Of a DNA stretch of 64,000 nt, positions 11,790 through 23,213 are shown piece after piece (position 1 is the stretch's first letter; each line of letters starts with the position of its first letter). The notes beneath the pieces were generated by a model. It saw nothing but the letters and a program-made list of their open reading frames with translations. It did no database searches and was not told the origin of the DNA. The stretch comes from Clavaria fumosa. Its lineage: Eukaryota; Basidiomycota; Agaricomycetes; Agaricales; Clavariaceae. The translations under genes were made by a program, and so were the position numbers. The DNA lies in NCBI GenBank assembly GCA_951802425.1, contig OX637801.1, forward strand, positions 2,914,001 to 2,978,000, given 5' to 3'.

Positions 11790-12622
11790 TCATAACCGCA
11801 TGTTCTTCCAAGAACGACCATCTGAATCATCGGATAGTTGGCCCTCAGAGTGTTCGCGCTTGATTGGCTTTTCTTTTGCTGGACAATCCCTGTGTGAAAG
11901 GAATAACCTCATCAGCGTTTATGTTTATGAGGGTACATAGACGGGACTGACGATTGGACGTCCGCGAGTTGCCGTTTGAGTACGCTGTACTTGACCTTGA
12001 GCGCGTGATATTTCTTTTCCATGTGGTCTCGCTCCTCGCGCATGCGGACCGCTTGGTCACGCGCGACGCGGGTGAGGGCCGCGAGGCACAGAGTACTGGA
12101 CGCCTGCATTTGGGCGTGGGTGCGCATTTGTGAAAGGAAGGGCTCCTCGGACGCAGGTACGGGTGCAGGTGCAAGTACAGGTGGAAGTGGAGGCGGCTGG
12201 GCATGTACATTGATGGGAAGTTGAGTGGTGCTAGAAGATGGGACGGGAGAAGATGAGGGTGTGGGTATTGGACGGGATGTCTCGACGTAGAGAAGTCGGA
12301 TGCTCGGTGATATGAATGGTTTGAGATGCTCTGGGACGAGGATGGGGTCTGCAATGACTGCTCTTTGGTTAGAGTCGTGTAGCTACGGTGTGGTCTGGGG
12401 ATACTCACGGGTAGAGAACGGTCTTCGACAAGTGGGACAAGGATGGTTGGTAGAAAAGGGCTGAGCCGAGCTGACTAGCCCACGTATGCATTCGTAACAG
12501 AATACGTGCCCTGTTGTAGGTGTAAGTGCAAGGTCGTGTGCGAAGGGATGTTTAAGAGACGCACCGCAAGGCAACGCCGCCGGGAATTTGAAGGTGCCCA
12601 GACAGATGATGCAAGCGGACAT
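11790..12622 (-). CDS. RING-finger protein with coiled coil
   Basis: Exons on the minus strand: 12622-12565, 12510-12409, 12357-11952 and 11889-11790. They total 666 nt and give 221 residues. A complete C3HC4 RING finger lies at residues 4-47: Cys4, Cys7, Cys19, His21, Cys24, Cys27, Cys44 and Cys47. The first intron splits the finger between Gly20 and His21. A proline-rich linker follows, then a predicted coiled coil (RDQAVRMREERDHMEKKYHA) and a short charged tail. The RING suggests E3 ubiquitin-ligase activity; the coiled coil suggests dimerisation. The target is unknown. All four junctions are phase-consistent and the stop is TGA at 11792-11790. Confidence 0.8.
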
Positions 12623-12670
12623 TCGAGAGTAAGTTAAGAGGAGAGTTACCGGATTGTGTCCATGTCTTCT

Positions 12671-12680
12671 TATATATATA
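12671..12680 (-). promoter_or_regulatory. Candidate TATA box of the RING-finger gene
   Basis: A perfect TATATATATA run lies about 49-58 bp upstream of the RING gene's ATG on the minus strand. Fungal TATA elements often lie 40-120 bp before the start, so position and sequence fit; the assignment is inference. Confidence 0.4.
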
Positions 12681-13440
12681 CGTGGGTGGGTTCACCTAGT
12701 GACGTGAGGACCGAGCTGAAGCAGCACTTGTAAGGGTCGCCCACCCCGGTACCGGTGCTCAATCGGCTGCTTCGAATTACCGCGTGACTGATATCCGGTG
12801 TGACCGGGATAAACCTGTCGTCACACACACTGCGTCTCGTCTCCTCGTGTGCATAGGCGCGGGTGGCCCTCTCATCCGAGTAGGGACCACTAGCTTCTAG
12901 ACACACGGCTCCATCGCTTATGCAGCATTGACCGGTCTCAGATCTTTCTCGCCCCCACGACAGCCACACCTTGTTTCTCCGAGTTGGACACGCTACCGCA
13001 GGTCAATTTTAGGCGCACTTGGCACTCCGAGGCCTTTTGTATTCAAACCTGTGGCGGCGCTTCTTATGGGCGGTGGCGGTCTCTTTCAATTGCCTTTGTG
13101 TTCCCCAATGGATTCGGCCGATACTCGTTGGCAGCGCGCGTATGAATGATGTCGAACCGTGTTTCCCCGACGACAAACTCGACCGATGGACACGCATGGC
13201 ACGCGCGCGGTGTGTGAGCAGTTTTGCCGAGTACACTCCGTCGAGGGCTGGAGCAGTCTTCATACCTTGCGCAAATGGTAGTTGGCATCCGACTGCGGCG
13301 TCGTTCTCGGCTATCCGATGAGTCGTTATCTCCTAGAAGGCGAGGAGCGTTTACACGCCGAACTATATTCTAGGTCTCCTTGCTAACGTCTAGACCCGTA
13401 GATCCATAAGGGCATTGCGGGCGCACTATTGTCCGGCATT
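12681..13440. other. Intergenic region without a supported gene
   Basis: Several short open frames overlap on both strands (for example 13019-13321 plus and 13009-13263 minus), but none shows motifs or coding bias that would favour one. I see no repeat. Confidence 0.4.
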
Positions 13441-13950
13441 TTATTGTTTTATCGACTCATCCCACTCCCTGAGGCCGCCGACAGCTGATTGATCAAGACT
13501 CATGACGGGAGCGGGGCCCTGCATCTGGCGTTGATAAAGCGTTGCTTTGTCAAAGGGTCTCCTCACACGCAGTGTAAATTCTGTCTCGACCATCATCGCA
13601 TCCTCATCTGGGTGCGTGGTGCACAGCCCAGGGTCGCTGGACGCAACCGCGAACCTGGTCCCTTGGTGGATAGGTTTGCCCAAAGGACTGCCCAAATGAT
13701 CCGAGATTGTTACATCGCAGTCCTTGTCAAAGGTGAGATGGCCGTCATTGTGGTCTGGTCCGTTCCATTGCATTCGGTGCGGCGGAGTATCTGATGAGCA
13801 AGCAAGCACTCGCCGTTTGGAACATTTGTCTACACATAGGACAGGTGTGTTTGCTTGCAATGTGTGTGGGCATGCTGGGGGATGCAGTGTGAGGTCGTGG
13901 GTGAGGCCAAGGTTGCTCTTCCACAATTCCACTCGCCGCGCTTCCGGCAC
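13441..13950 (-). CDS. Hypothetical protein, 169 residues
   Basis: A single uninterrupted frame of 169 residues with balanced composition, from MPEARRVELWKSNLGL to REWDESIKQ. It has several Cys and His residues (for example PPACPHTL and VDKCSKRR) but no motif I recognise, no signal peptide and no membrane segment. Upstream sequence on the minus strand (to 14160) could hold a further exon in another frame. It may be a real small gene or chance. Confidence 0.35.
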   Translation of the reverse strand: MPEARRVELWKSNLGLTHDLTLHPPACPHTLQANTPVLCVDKCSKRRVLACSSDTPPHRMQWNGPDHNDGHLTFDKDCDVTISDHLGSPLGKPIHQGTRFAVASSDPGLCTTHPDEDAMMVETEFTLRVRRPFDKATLYQRQMQGPAPVMSLDQSAVGGLREWDESIKQ

Positions 13951-14154
13951 ATAACTGGAGGCTCAGAATTCAATAATTGGTTGGCCATCGAGTTTGAGAC
14001 TTTGAACCATGATTGCGCAACGGAGAGTAATGTTGTGAGTCAGCACGAATGCAGAAACGCGCTTACAGCGACGAGATCTGCATGTCGAAAGTCGAAAGGT
14101 ATGTTTGAGACGGACGGATCGCGGGCCGTCGCGGTCCGCCTTTGCCAACACGCT

Positions 14155-14160
14155 CACGTG
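14155..14160 (+). promoter_or_regulatory. CACGTG E-box upstream of the spindle pole gene
   Basis: A palindromic CACGTG lies 170 bp before the ATG at 14331, in the 380-bp gap. Basic helix-loop-helix factors bind this hexamer in fungi; use here is inference. Confidence 0.3.
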
Positions 14161-14330
14161 ATGTAAATAGGCATGACGAAATCAAATTTCCCACGGTTCG
14201 ATCGAAAGGCTTTCAGCACCATCGCTTGCCTTAAACGTTCCTCGTCAACACGCCTGACAACGCCCTGGCCTTGGCAACGTTTCTTCATTGGCACCTTCTC
14301 TCATCATTGCCGTGAATTGGTCTTTCATCG

Positions 14331-17300
14331 ATGGCTATGCTAGAAACACCCTCACGCATCTGGCGACGCATCGAGGCCGTTGAGGGGAAGGACATGCCGT
14401 CGCTGCCGTCTCTCCCGCACTTTGACGACTCGACAGAGTCAGAGGCGTCTTCGGACAGCAGCATTCTCGGCGAAGAACAACATAAACGTGCTAATGAACA
14501 GGAGCAGGAGCAGCGTACACAAGACGAAGGGAATCCGCTCGTCACGCCCCACACGCGCCGCCGCTCCTTCCTAATCGACGTGATCAACTCCAGCGCGCGC
14601 TCGCGCGTCCGCTTCTCCACGCCCCGCCCCAGGAAGGACGGCGCCGACTCGCCGGGCGTGTTCACCTCCCCCGACTTCTACGGCGCGACGCCGCGCGCGA
14701 GCGCAAAACGGCCGCCGCACCCGCTCGCGCAGACGCACCTCCCCCGGGGGCCGTCCGGGTCCAGCGCGGAGGCCGACAAGGCGCACCGCTCGGCCTCGCA
14801 GTCCGTGTCCGTGTCCGTGTCTATGTCAGAGGCGGAGACGGCGCCCTTCCCGCCGCGGTTAGACGCCAAGTCGACGCCGTCACCGGTCACGGCGGACAAC
14901 GCCAAGTCGATGCCGAAACAGAAGCTGCTGGCTCCGGCGGACAACGCCAAGTCGACGCCGAAACAGAAGCTGCTGGCTCCGGCGGACAATGCCAAGTCGA
15001 CGCCGAAACTCAAGCTGCTGGCTCCAGCGGACAACGCCAAGTCGACGCCGAAACTCCAGCTGCCGGCCACGACGGACCACGCCACGTCGACGCCGAAACA
15101 GAAGCCGCCAGCCACGGCGGACCCGCACGAGCGAGCGTCGTCGTCGTTTGTATCTACCGCGTCCTCGCACGATCTGACGACGCACCATCGCGTGAACACG
15201 TCTTTCGACCCCGTCATTGGCCTGGGCGGCGGCGGGCACGGCGTGGGCCGGTTCAACGCGGGAAAGCTGAACTCGTACCTGCATGGGCTCAATCGGCGGC
15301 TGCAGGAGGAGAACGAGGCGCTGCTGGAGCGGCTGCGCAAGCTCGAGGATGAGCAGCGCGGGTCTGCCACGGCGAACGCCAGTGTCGTCAGCGCCGAGTC
15401 AGGACGGCGGATGAGCGGTGTCATAGGCCATATCGACGCGGCTGGCGTCGTCGAGAGGGAGCCGGGAGACGCGATATACGTGGACATGCAGGGGTGGCAG
15501 GAGGAGAAAGCGGAGTTGGTGAGGAGGTTAGGAGACCTGGAGAGCGAACGAGAAGATATATTACAAGCTCAAACGGATGCAGAGCGTGCGCTCGATGACG
15601 AGATGGCGGCGAGGGCCGGGGACAAGGATAAGTGGAAGGAGAGGATGACCGAAGTCGAACGCGGTGTGGAGAAAATCATGCACGACTTGGAACTGAAGCT
15701 GATAGAGGCCGAGAAGAGGGCGGACGACAACGAAGCGGAAAGGATGGATGCTGAGAGGCGCGCTGCCGAGGCCGAGATGGAGATGACTGCGGCGAGGGAA
15801 CGTGCTGCGCTGGCGGAGAGCACCGTCGAGCGGGCGAGTGGGGCGATGGGGGGCGAGTTAAACGAGGCGAACACTATGGTCGAGCGGCTCATGGGGGACC
15901 TCAAGGACGCCAAAAAGTTGGTACGCGCGTTGGAAGTCGAGCTGATGGAGTCGCATGAGCGTGTAGATGATCTGGAGAAACAACTGAGGGAGGCAAATGA
16001 GGGCGAGGAGGAGGCGCTTTTGAAGGTCGAGGAGCTGCAAAAACGCGTGACCGTGATGGACCAGGCGGCACAGGAGGCCGAGAAAGATCGCGACGCCGTC
16101 AAGGAGTACCTCGCCGGGCTAGAGGAAGATGCTGGCGCCGCCGTGGACCGGATCGAGAGCCTCGAGGCCGAGCTGGCCGCTACGCAGCAAACAGTCGAAG
16201 AGCTGGAGAAAGCCGCTAGCCAGACGAGCGAGAGGCTGGAGAAGGAGGCGAAACGCGCCGGCGAACGCGTCAAACAGCTCGAAGAAGCGCTGGATGTTGC
16301 CAGGGCCCAGATTCGCGAGCACGAGGAGGCCATACAGCTCACGACCAAGATTGCGTCTCAGGATCGGAGCGGATTTTCACCCGCACATCGCGACGATATG
16401 TCGGTCGCTTGTCGGACGCCGAAGACCCCTGGCGGACCACTGCGCGACGTTTGCCTGCTGTCCTTTGCTTTGCGCTGTGTGGTGCTGACGATTGCATTCG
16501 TTAGATAAGCTGGCTGAACAACAAGACGGGAGGCCCACATGCCACCCCGCTAGTCTCGGAGATTTCTCGACTCCAACACCAACTGGACCGTGCCAACGAC
16601 AGCATCGATGATAAGCTAGAAAGGCTGGAAGAAGCCGGCGTCGGTGTGGTGGGTCTCACGAAGAAGCTTGACGATGCACGGTCAAGAATAACGGGTCTCG
16701 AGGAAGATGCTGGCGCCGCCGTGGACCGGATTAAAAGCCTCGAGGCCGAGCTGGCTGCTACGCAGCAAACAGTTGAAGAGCTGGAGAAAGCCGCTGGCCA
16801 GACGGGCGAGAGGCTGGAGGTCGCAAAGAAGGAGGCGAAACGCGCCGGCGAACGCGTCAAACAGCTCGAAGAAGCGCTGGACGTTGCCAGGGCCCAGATT
16901 CGCGAGCACGAGGAGGTCATACGGCTTACGGCCACGATCGCATCTCAGGATCAGAGCGGGTTCTCGCCCGCACATCGTGACAATATGTCGGTCGCTTGTC
17001 GGACGCCGAAGACCCCCGGCGGACCACTGCGCGACGTTTGCCTGCTGTCCTTTGCTTTGCGCTGTGTGGTGCTGACGACTGCATTCGTTAGATAAGCTGG
17101 CTGAACGACAAAACGGGCGGCACGCATGCCACCCCGCTAGTCTCGGAGATTTCTCGACTCCAACGTCAACTGGACCGTGCCAACGACAGCATCGATGACA
17201 AGCTAGAAAGGCTGGAAGAAGCCGGCGTCGGTGTGGTGGGTCTCACGAAGAAGCTTGAAGATGCATGGTCAAGAATAACGGGTCTCGAAGAAGAGGTGAT

Positions 17301-18609
17301 GATGCTTAAGCAAGAGAACCGCAACCTTGAGGCGGAATTACGAGGTGACTCCCATGAAATATCTATATTCTGTTAGTTGGCTAATTTAGTATAGCAAATG
17401 CGAATGCCGACCAGAAATCCCGCCTACTCGAGGCCAAAGTCGCAGCGAACACTGCGACTATAGATCAGCTGCGCGAAGAGCGTTCCATCTTAGCTCAGGA
17501 GCATAAGAACCTACAATGTCAGTTCAAGGAAGTTTCGGAGGTATGTCCAGAATACCCAGTTGAGATAGTCGCACTATGAACTCACACGCGGCGAAGCACG
17601 CAAATCGACTGCGAGACGAGTTTGCCGCCGCTCAGGCCGCACATAGCAACCGGCGCCATCAACTCGACCTCCACCTGCGTGAGATTGACGATCTGCGCCG
17701 CGCGCTTTCAGAACAAGCGTCCGAGCTGCAACGCAGTGAAGAAGAGATGGCGCGCATGGTGGCCGAGAAGACCGTTGCTGCGGAGACCTTCTCGGTCTTG
17801 CAGGGCGATTTGAGTCGCGTCAAGCGGGACGCAGAAGCATTCGGGCGGGACTTGGAAGTCCTGAAAACGGAGAAGGAGAAGCTGGAGGTTGCTCATCAGG
17901 AGGAGATGGGCAAGGCTAGGAGGGAGGCTCAGGCCCAAATGAAACACATGCACGGCCAGCTTGAGGGCCAACGAGATAAGACTCGAATGGCGAAAGAAGA
18001 GCTGGAGCGTCATGTCTGCTCAATGTAGGTTTGAAGGGTGCGCGTTTTGTCCCAGGCTCACTCTGGTGTAGGAACGATCGCCAATTGGTGGCCATCAAGC
18101 AAAGGCATAATCAAGAATGTAAAGGTCTCATCGTGCAAGTGCGCTATCTGAAAGCCAAATACACACGAGAGTCTCTCCGGCGTTGTATGCTCGTGGCCCA
18201 GAAGGACTACATGATATCTCTTTTAGCCTGCTTCGAACGAAGGTTCGCAAGCATGCATTCCATGACTTTCTCGTTTGGGACTGCTACTCACTCTTGAACG
18301 CCAGTGAAAAGAACATTGTGCTGGCGATATCGCGCGTTGGATTTCCGCTGCCTCTGCCACAATCAGCAGCGAGAAGACAACGATCATTCAAGACGGCCGT
18401 CTATTGTGTGTTGTTCACTATTCACGTGAGGTGAGTGTGCCAAGAACTCGACTCGAGAATATTGTTCTTATGTGGCTTCCAGACGGGCGAGCGAAGATTG
18501 GAAAGTACACAGCGCGTCGAAAGATGCCGTGATTGCGGCTTACCAGGAAGTGAGAGGAAGAGAATTAATACCCAGGACCACCAACAAACCATCTGGGCGT
18601 ATTTCATAG
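14331..18609 (+). CDS. Pericentrin/Spc110/Pcp1-like spindle pole body protein with PACT domain
   Basis: Eight exons: 14331-16448, 16505-17035, 17092-17344, 17395-17540, 17597-18024, 18072-18242, 18305-18430 and 18483-18609. They total 3900 nt and 1299 residues, all in phase. The N-terminal 270 residues are disordered, with a five-copy 15-residue repeat. FNAGKLNSYLHGLNRRLQEE at about residue 305 begins a coiled coil of about 850 residues. The C-terminal three exons read IVQVRYLKAKYTRESLRR, MLVAQKDYM, SEKNIVLAISRVGFP and RASEDWKVHS. This is the PACT calmodulin-binding/centrosome-targeting motif of pericentrin, AKAP450 and yeast Spc110/Pcp1. The inferred role is to anchor gamma-tubulin complexes at the spindle pole body. 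Exons 1-3 contain an internal tandem duplication (see the repeat entry). Its stop is 58 bp from the stop of the convergent cardiolipin synthase gene. Confidence 0.85.
14892..15116 (+). repeat. Five tandem 45-bp units in the spindle pole gene
   Basis: Five consecutive units encode variants of ADNAKSTPKQKLLAP (15 residues). The first three differ by one or two residues; the last two are more diverged (for example TDHATSTPKQKPPAT). The Ser-Thr-Pro core could be a proline-directed kinase site. Confidence 0.85.
16122..17291 (+). repeat. Tandem duplication (about 580 bp) including an intron, inside the spindle pole gene
   Basis: The block starting at 16122 is repeated from 16700. The offset is 578 bp, then 587 bp after a 9-bp insertion (residues VAK) in the second copy. 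Each copy carries the same coiled-coil segment (AGAAVDRI to PLRD), the same 56-bp intron starting GTTTGC (16449-16504 and 17036-17091) and the following ISWLN..TPLVSEISRLQ segment. Substitutions are few and the frame is kept, so the protein gains one extra coiled-coil unit. Confidence 0.9.
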
Positions 18610-18667
18610 TCTATTATCTGCAAATTCAATTCGTACTTATTCTACACTGGAGCAAGACAAGGGTTGG

Positions 18668-19727
18668 CTAGTGCGGCCGACGTCTCCGAGAGAGCACTCG
18701 AAAGCCATCCCTGGTGAGCAAGTAGGACAATCCGCTCCAGATTGTAGTTCCCGCGACCAGCCATCTAAAAATTGCTAAGAGAAAAAAAGCGACGCGTGGC
18801 TCAATTTAGGGACGACGAACTGCAATCCCTGCAAGGGTAGGTCTAGATTCATATTCAGGAGAGGACTAACAGTTGTGGAGCCCATCAGCAAAAGTTGTAG
18901 GGCGGTGTTGATCTTCACGATAAGATGTATTGAGAGGGTAACCAACACGGGACGAGGCGGGGAAGAGAACCTTGCTTATCCCCGTGGGCCTAACCTCCGC
19001 AGAGGGTACAGAAAAGTCCCAATAGCGTCCGAACGTTCTCTAAGGGAGGGATTGTGACATTGATCGCAAAGATGTCAATTGGCAGACACATACCGGCGGG
19101 GGGAGCGTAGTGTACCGAATATAGAATGCCGAGACACCCAGCAAAAGATCGCGCGCAATAATAACAATCGCTAAAGGTACTAGATGGAGTAGTTGAGCAT
19201 GGGATGTGAATACGCACGAGAGCGGAGCATGCGCACAGGGCAGAAGTCCTTTCACGGTCAGGGTCACTGCAAGGGTGGTGACCAAAACCTTGTCAGCGGT
19301 TGGGTCAAGAATCGTCCCCACCACGGATTGCATCTTGTATCGACGGGCTAACCACCCATCCGCCTTTATGCACGACATTCTTTCAGGAGGCCAAAGCATC
19401 AGAGAAAAGAAGGCGGACCAAATCTGTCACAGCTGCATAGGCAAGCAGAGATGTCGCAAGAGGAAAGTTGCCCTGAATGACGGCCCACCCGAGAAAAGGG
19501 CATGCGGCAAGACGGGAAGCAGTGAGGAAATTTGGAATGGTGTAGATGTTCTCCCTGACCACTTTTTTCTCGGAGGGTTTTCGAGGGTCACCAAGGCGAT
19601 GCCGAGACAGATTTCTGATATATCCGGGACGAGTGGTGGGGTACGTGGGGTAGAAGAACACTGCTGCTATAGTGGTGCGGCGAACGGTACGCAAGCGCAT
19701 GAATGGTTGACGACATGCCGCCAACAT
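18668..19727 (-). CDS. CRD1: Cardiolipin synthase (CDP-alcohol phosphatidyltransferase)
   Basis: Exons on the minus strand: 19727-19419, 19363-19237, 19179-19094, 19039-18971, 18912-18821 and 18764-18668. They total 780 nt and 259 residues. The CDP-alcohol phosphatidyltransferase signature DG-x2-AR-x8-G-x3-D-x3-D is complete: Asp105, Gly106, Ala109, Arg110, Gly119, Asp123 and Asp127. ENIYTIPNFLTASRLAACP marks the first membrane segment, and RTFGRYWDFSVPSAEVRPT is characteristic of eukaryotic cardiolipin synthases. The start MLAACRQPFMRLRTVRRT is basic and lacks acidic residues, as expected for a mitochondrial presequence. The enzyme would join CDP-diacylglycerol and phosphatidylglycerol in the inner mitochondrial membrane. 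The last donor (CA|GTTCGT at 18820) was chosen to give QWLVAGTTIWSGLSY. Confidence 0.9.
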
Positions 19728-19813
19728 GTACGACGCATCTGCAGTGTCGCGGTTGAGAACGGTATGCGGATGCAAATTCAATGTATTTGATCAAATCAAA
19801 TAAAAGCTGAGAT

Positions 19814-19819
19814 CACGTG
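19814..19819. promoter_or_regulatory. CACGTG E-box in the divergent CRD1/P450 promoter
   Basis: The 471-bp interval between the ATG codons of cardiolipin synthase (minus) and the P450 (plus) holds one palindromic CACGTG, 87 bp upstream of the CRD1 start. Its use is inference. I see no other element here. Confidence 0.3.
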
Positions 19820-20198
19820 GTCAGGTCTAAATCTCTATCAGTTCCGCCCCTCAATCAGGTTCTAGACGTTGATTATAGTACAACCCCTATCATGGCGTCG
19901 AGTCGCGTACGCGCTAGCAACGCTCTGCTTGCCAGTCCAATAAAACAATCTTGGCATCACAACATATCTGGAACACTGTCTCTTGAAACACGTAAACCTT
20001 CTCCAGGACATTGCCTTCGTTGTCTACTTCTATAATTTATCAATAACTTATCCTAGATTCCCCACCTACCCTGACAAAAAGGAGGAAGAGAGAGGAGTAG
20101 GGTCAGATTGACATCACCTTCGAGTCCTCGAGCTTATAACCGCAGAACGCGAGTCTGTTGCACCCCAGAACTTCCAGTGTCTCTCTTTCTAACTTACT

Positions 20199-22256
20199 AT
20201 GACATCTCAATTCGACTGGTCTGCGGTCAACCTCGGCTCTCCTTTACTTTGGTTTCCAGCTGGAGTGGTAAGCGCTGCATTTTAAATATTGCTTGTGTCT
20301 GTAGTCTTGACCCGTCGTAGATCTGCAGTGCACTTCTTCATCTGAAACCTCTGCACGGCGACGTCGCCGTACTCGTCGAGTGCAGTATCTATCTCACGAC
20401 ATACCTTTTAACCCGCACGCAAGGCTTCCCCATATTCCACGCATTGCACGTTGCAGCCATCGCCATTCTCTATCACCTCCTATCACTCGTCGCTTCTACG
20501 CTGGCGTATCGCATCTCTCCTTTCCATCCCTTGGCACAGTTCCCAGGCCCTCTTCTCAACAAGATGACAAATCTTGTGACTGTCTATTACGCATACCTGG
20601 GAAGGAGGCATCTCGTAACAGAAGACTATCATCGCAAGTACGGCAAGTTCGTACGCATCGGTAGGCTGTACCCGTCCTAAAGACGTGCCAACATGTCTAA
20701 ACCACTATTGATAGGTCCAAATACACTATCAATTAATTCCTCTGCCGCAATTGGCCCCATCTATGCGTCCTCTGCGGCCTTCAACCGGTCGGACTGGTAT
20801 GCCCCTCCGCCGCGCTCCGGATTGACGGGCATCTTCTTCAAATTAACCAAAGAAGAGCACAATCCGCACAGAAAGCAGTGGGCGGCCGGGTTCAGTCGCA
20901 ACGCGTATGTAGATATTTACCAGTCACTTTCGTTTTTAACCTCATTTTATTTTTTCCAGCTTGAGCCATTACGAACCCCCCGTTCAACGACGTGTCCTGC
21001 GACTCGTTGACTATATTTCCATGAAGATGGCCGCGAAGAAAGATTTCAATCTTGTGGAGGTACTTCAGAACTGGGCGTATGACATCATGGGCGAGTTGAC
21101 TTTCGGTCATACTAGCTCTCTGGTACGCGCATCGTCTCGTTTGTAATAACTCGCTGATCTCAATTTTTGGTGTTTGAATTTGTAGAAACTGCTGGAAACT
21201 GAGAACAACGAAGTTTGCAAAATTTCGCAGTTCATCATTCTAATGTATGAAATGTGAGTGTTCTGTGCATTTTAGCATATTCGTACCAACATGTGAACAG
21301 GTTAGGACTAGTTCGACCGGTGTTGGATATCATGTGGCTCTTACCCGCCGCAAAGAAGTTTCGCATGATCGAAGAAATCGCGTGGTCGATGATCGATGTA
21401 CGGTCGAAGGGCCCGTTACCAGAGCAGGATGATCTAGCATCTCACATTGTCAGCACCTCTATCTGGCAAACATCCAAAAAATAATGCTTACCAACATGCA
21501 CAGCTCGGCGAACATTCCCCAGTGCTTCCGAAGCCTACTCCCGACCAACTCCGGCTCGACACTGCCTTCCTCTTCCAAGCAGGCGCGGACTCGACATCCA
21601 GCGTCCTTAACTATCTTTTCTTCTACTTGATTTCCTGCCCCGACGTATATGCTCGTCTGCAAGCCGAGCTCGACACCGCCTTCCCCAACACGGACGACCC
21701 CATGCAGTCTAGCGCCTTGAGCAAGCTGCCGTACCTCAGCGCCGTCGTGGATGAAGGGCTGCGGCTGGGCACCCCTTTCGCGGGCTTGCCCAGAGTCGTC
21801 CCAGAGGGCGGGTCGGTGCTGGACGGCATGCACGTGCCAGGCAATACGGTCGTGTCTGTCCCGGGTTACTCGCAGCAAGTGTCTGAGGAGAACTTCTGGC
21901 CCGAACCGCTCGCGTTCAGACCTGAAAGATGGCTCCCCGGCGGGCTGGGGCCTGGTGCGATCACCAAAAGTTCCGCAATGATGTCGTTCTCATTTGGTGA
22001 GAAAAAGCCTTTTTTCACCCAACGAACCTCTCCCATTATATCGCTGACGTCTTCGTCTACAGGCGCGTTTGGATGCCTCGGGAAAGCACTAGCGCTGATG
22101 GAGATCCGCATCCTGGTCGCGCAAATTGTGCGCACGTTTGATCTGCATTTTGCCCCTGGCTTCGACCCAGAGCGGTACATTGAGGGCGCGCGGGACGTCC
22201 GGACGACGACGTTCACTTACCCGCTCAGCGTCGTCGCGGCGCGGCGATGCGTCTGA
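20199..22256 (+). CDS. Cytochrome P450 monooxygenase
   Basis: Eight exons: 20199-20267, 20321-20660, 20715-20904, 20960-21122, 21186-21253, 21301-21448, 21504-21996 and 22063-22256. They total 1665 nt and 554 residues. The I-helix oxygen-activation motif AGADST is at residues 352-357, the ExxR motif (EGLR) at 410-413, and FRPERW follows. The heme ligand loop FGAFGCLGKALA places Cys495 as thiolate ligand. The usual Arg of FxxGxRxCxG is Phe here. The N-terminus has two hydrophobic segments before FHPLAQFPGP, as in ER-anchored P450s. Length and exon density are typical of Agaricomycete P450s. The substrate cannot be told from sequence, and no biosynthetic partners flank it, so it is probably a stand-alone enzyme. 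A 21-bp direct repeat spans the stop codon (22234-22275). Confidence 0.9.
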
Positions 22257-23213
22257 GCAGCGCGGCGATGCGTCTGAGCAGCGCGGCCCCTTCGAAGCCA
22301 TTTCTCTACACACACAACATTACCCAATGCAGCATTTCGGTCTATTGTTATTTTTTCATATAGTTAGTAACAGGCAACCCGCAGACCTGCTTTATTTATT
22401 TTACCATACTTGTTTCCGTATTTTACTCTTACAAGTCTTGCTTGGATAAAAAAATAACAATTCGAAAAATTTCGCTTTCAGCTGACCAGAGATGCCTGTG
22501 TCCAAGCGCTCAAGAGCGGCTGCTTCATCCCATCGGGTGTCCGCCATTCCTGGCTGCGGCCCCCTTGACACGGTTTCCAGGAGCGTGGATGGTCGAAACG
22601 ATGTTCCACTCCACCACTCTAGAACAGATTTTCAAGTAACCGGGCCACCAAGCTGGACAATTGCAAATCATTTATAAGCAGGTACAGTACGACAAAATCA
22701 ACCCCAAGAATCAAAATGAAAAGAAAGAACATTCAAATTGTCATCGGCTGTCGGTCGGTGATCCAATTACCAGACGTTGACATCGTAAATTACATCTCAA
22801 AAATCGGCGAAACACTCTCGGACCATCATTGAAACGCAACCAAATTTTCAAGGTGAAATGAAGATGTGACAAAGGGCAGAGAGAAAAGGCGTGGCAGATG
22901 TTACAGTAAGTTGCATACTGTATAGGAGAAAGACAGAGGACATTGCGATACAAACGTGACCTGCAAGAGAGAAAGTCCGAGGATTGGAAGCCGCCCATAA
23001 CACACCACATCAAAGAGCCAGAGAAACAAAATAAGGACGTATTACATAGGGTAATGATATAAGTTGAATGCACGAAGAGGATAAGTCCAACTAGTTGCCA
23101 AGAGAGATATAATAGTACCAGCTTTGTCGACGTGAATGGAGGGTTGGGTGCAGGGAGTAACATAGAGTCACTGAGACAGAGCAGCTACGCGTCGTGCCAG
23201 AAACCATCAGTCT
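22257..23213. other. Convergent intergenic region
   Basis: The region between the P450 stop and the REG1-like stop. The AT-rich part at 22320-22460 is probably P450 3' UTR. An open frame at 22741-23163 (minus) has UTR-like composition (many Cys, Phe, Leu) and no motif, so I do not call it. Confidence 0.5.

Noticed and set aside
13009..13321. Overlapping ORFs of 84 and 100 codons on opposite strands
   Set aside because: Neither has a motif or a clear advantage over the other; probably chance.
22741..23163. 140-codon minus frame before REG1's 3' end
   Set aside because: UTR-like composition; the REG1 stop at 23214 is well supported and nothing links the two.
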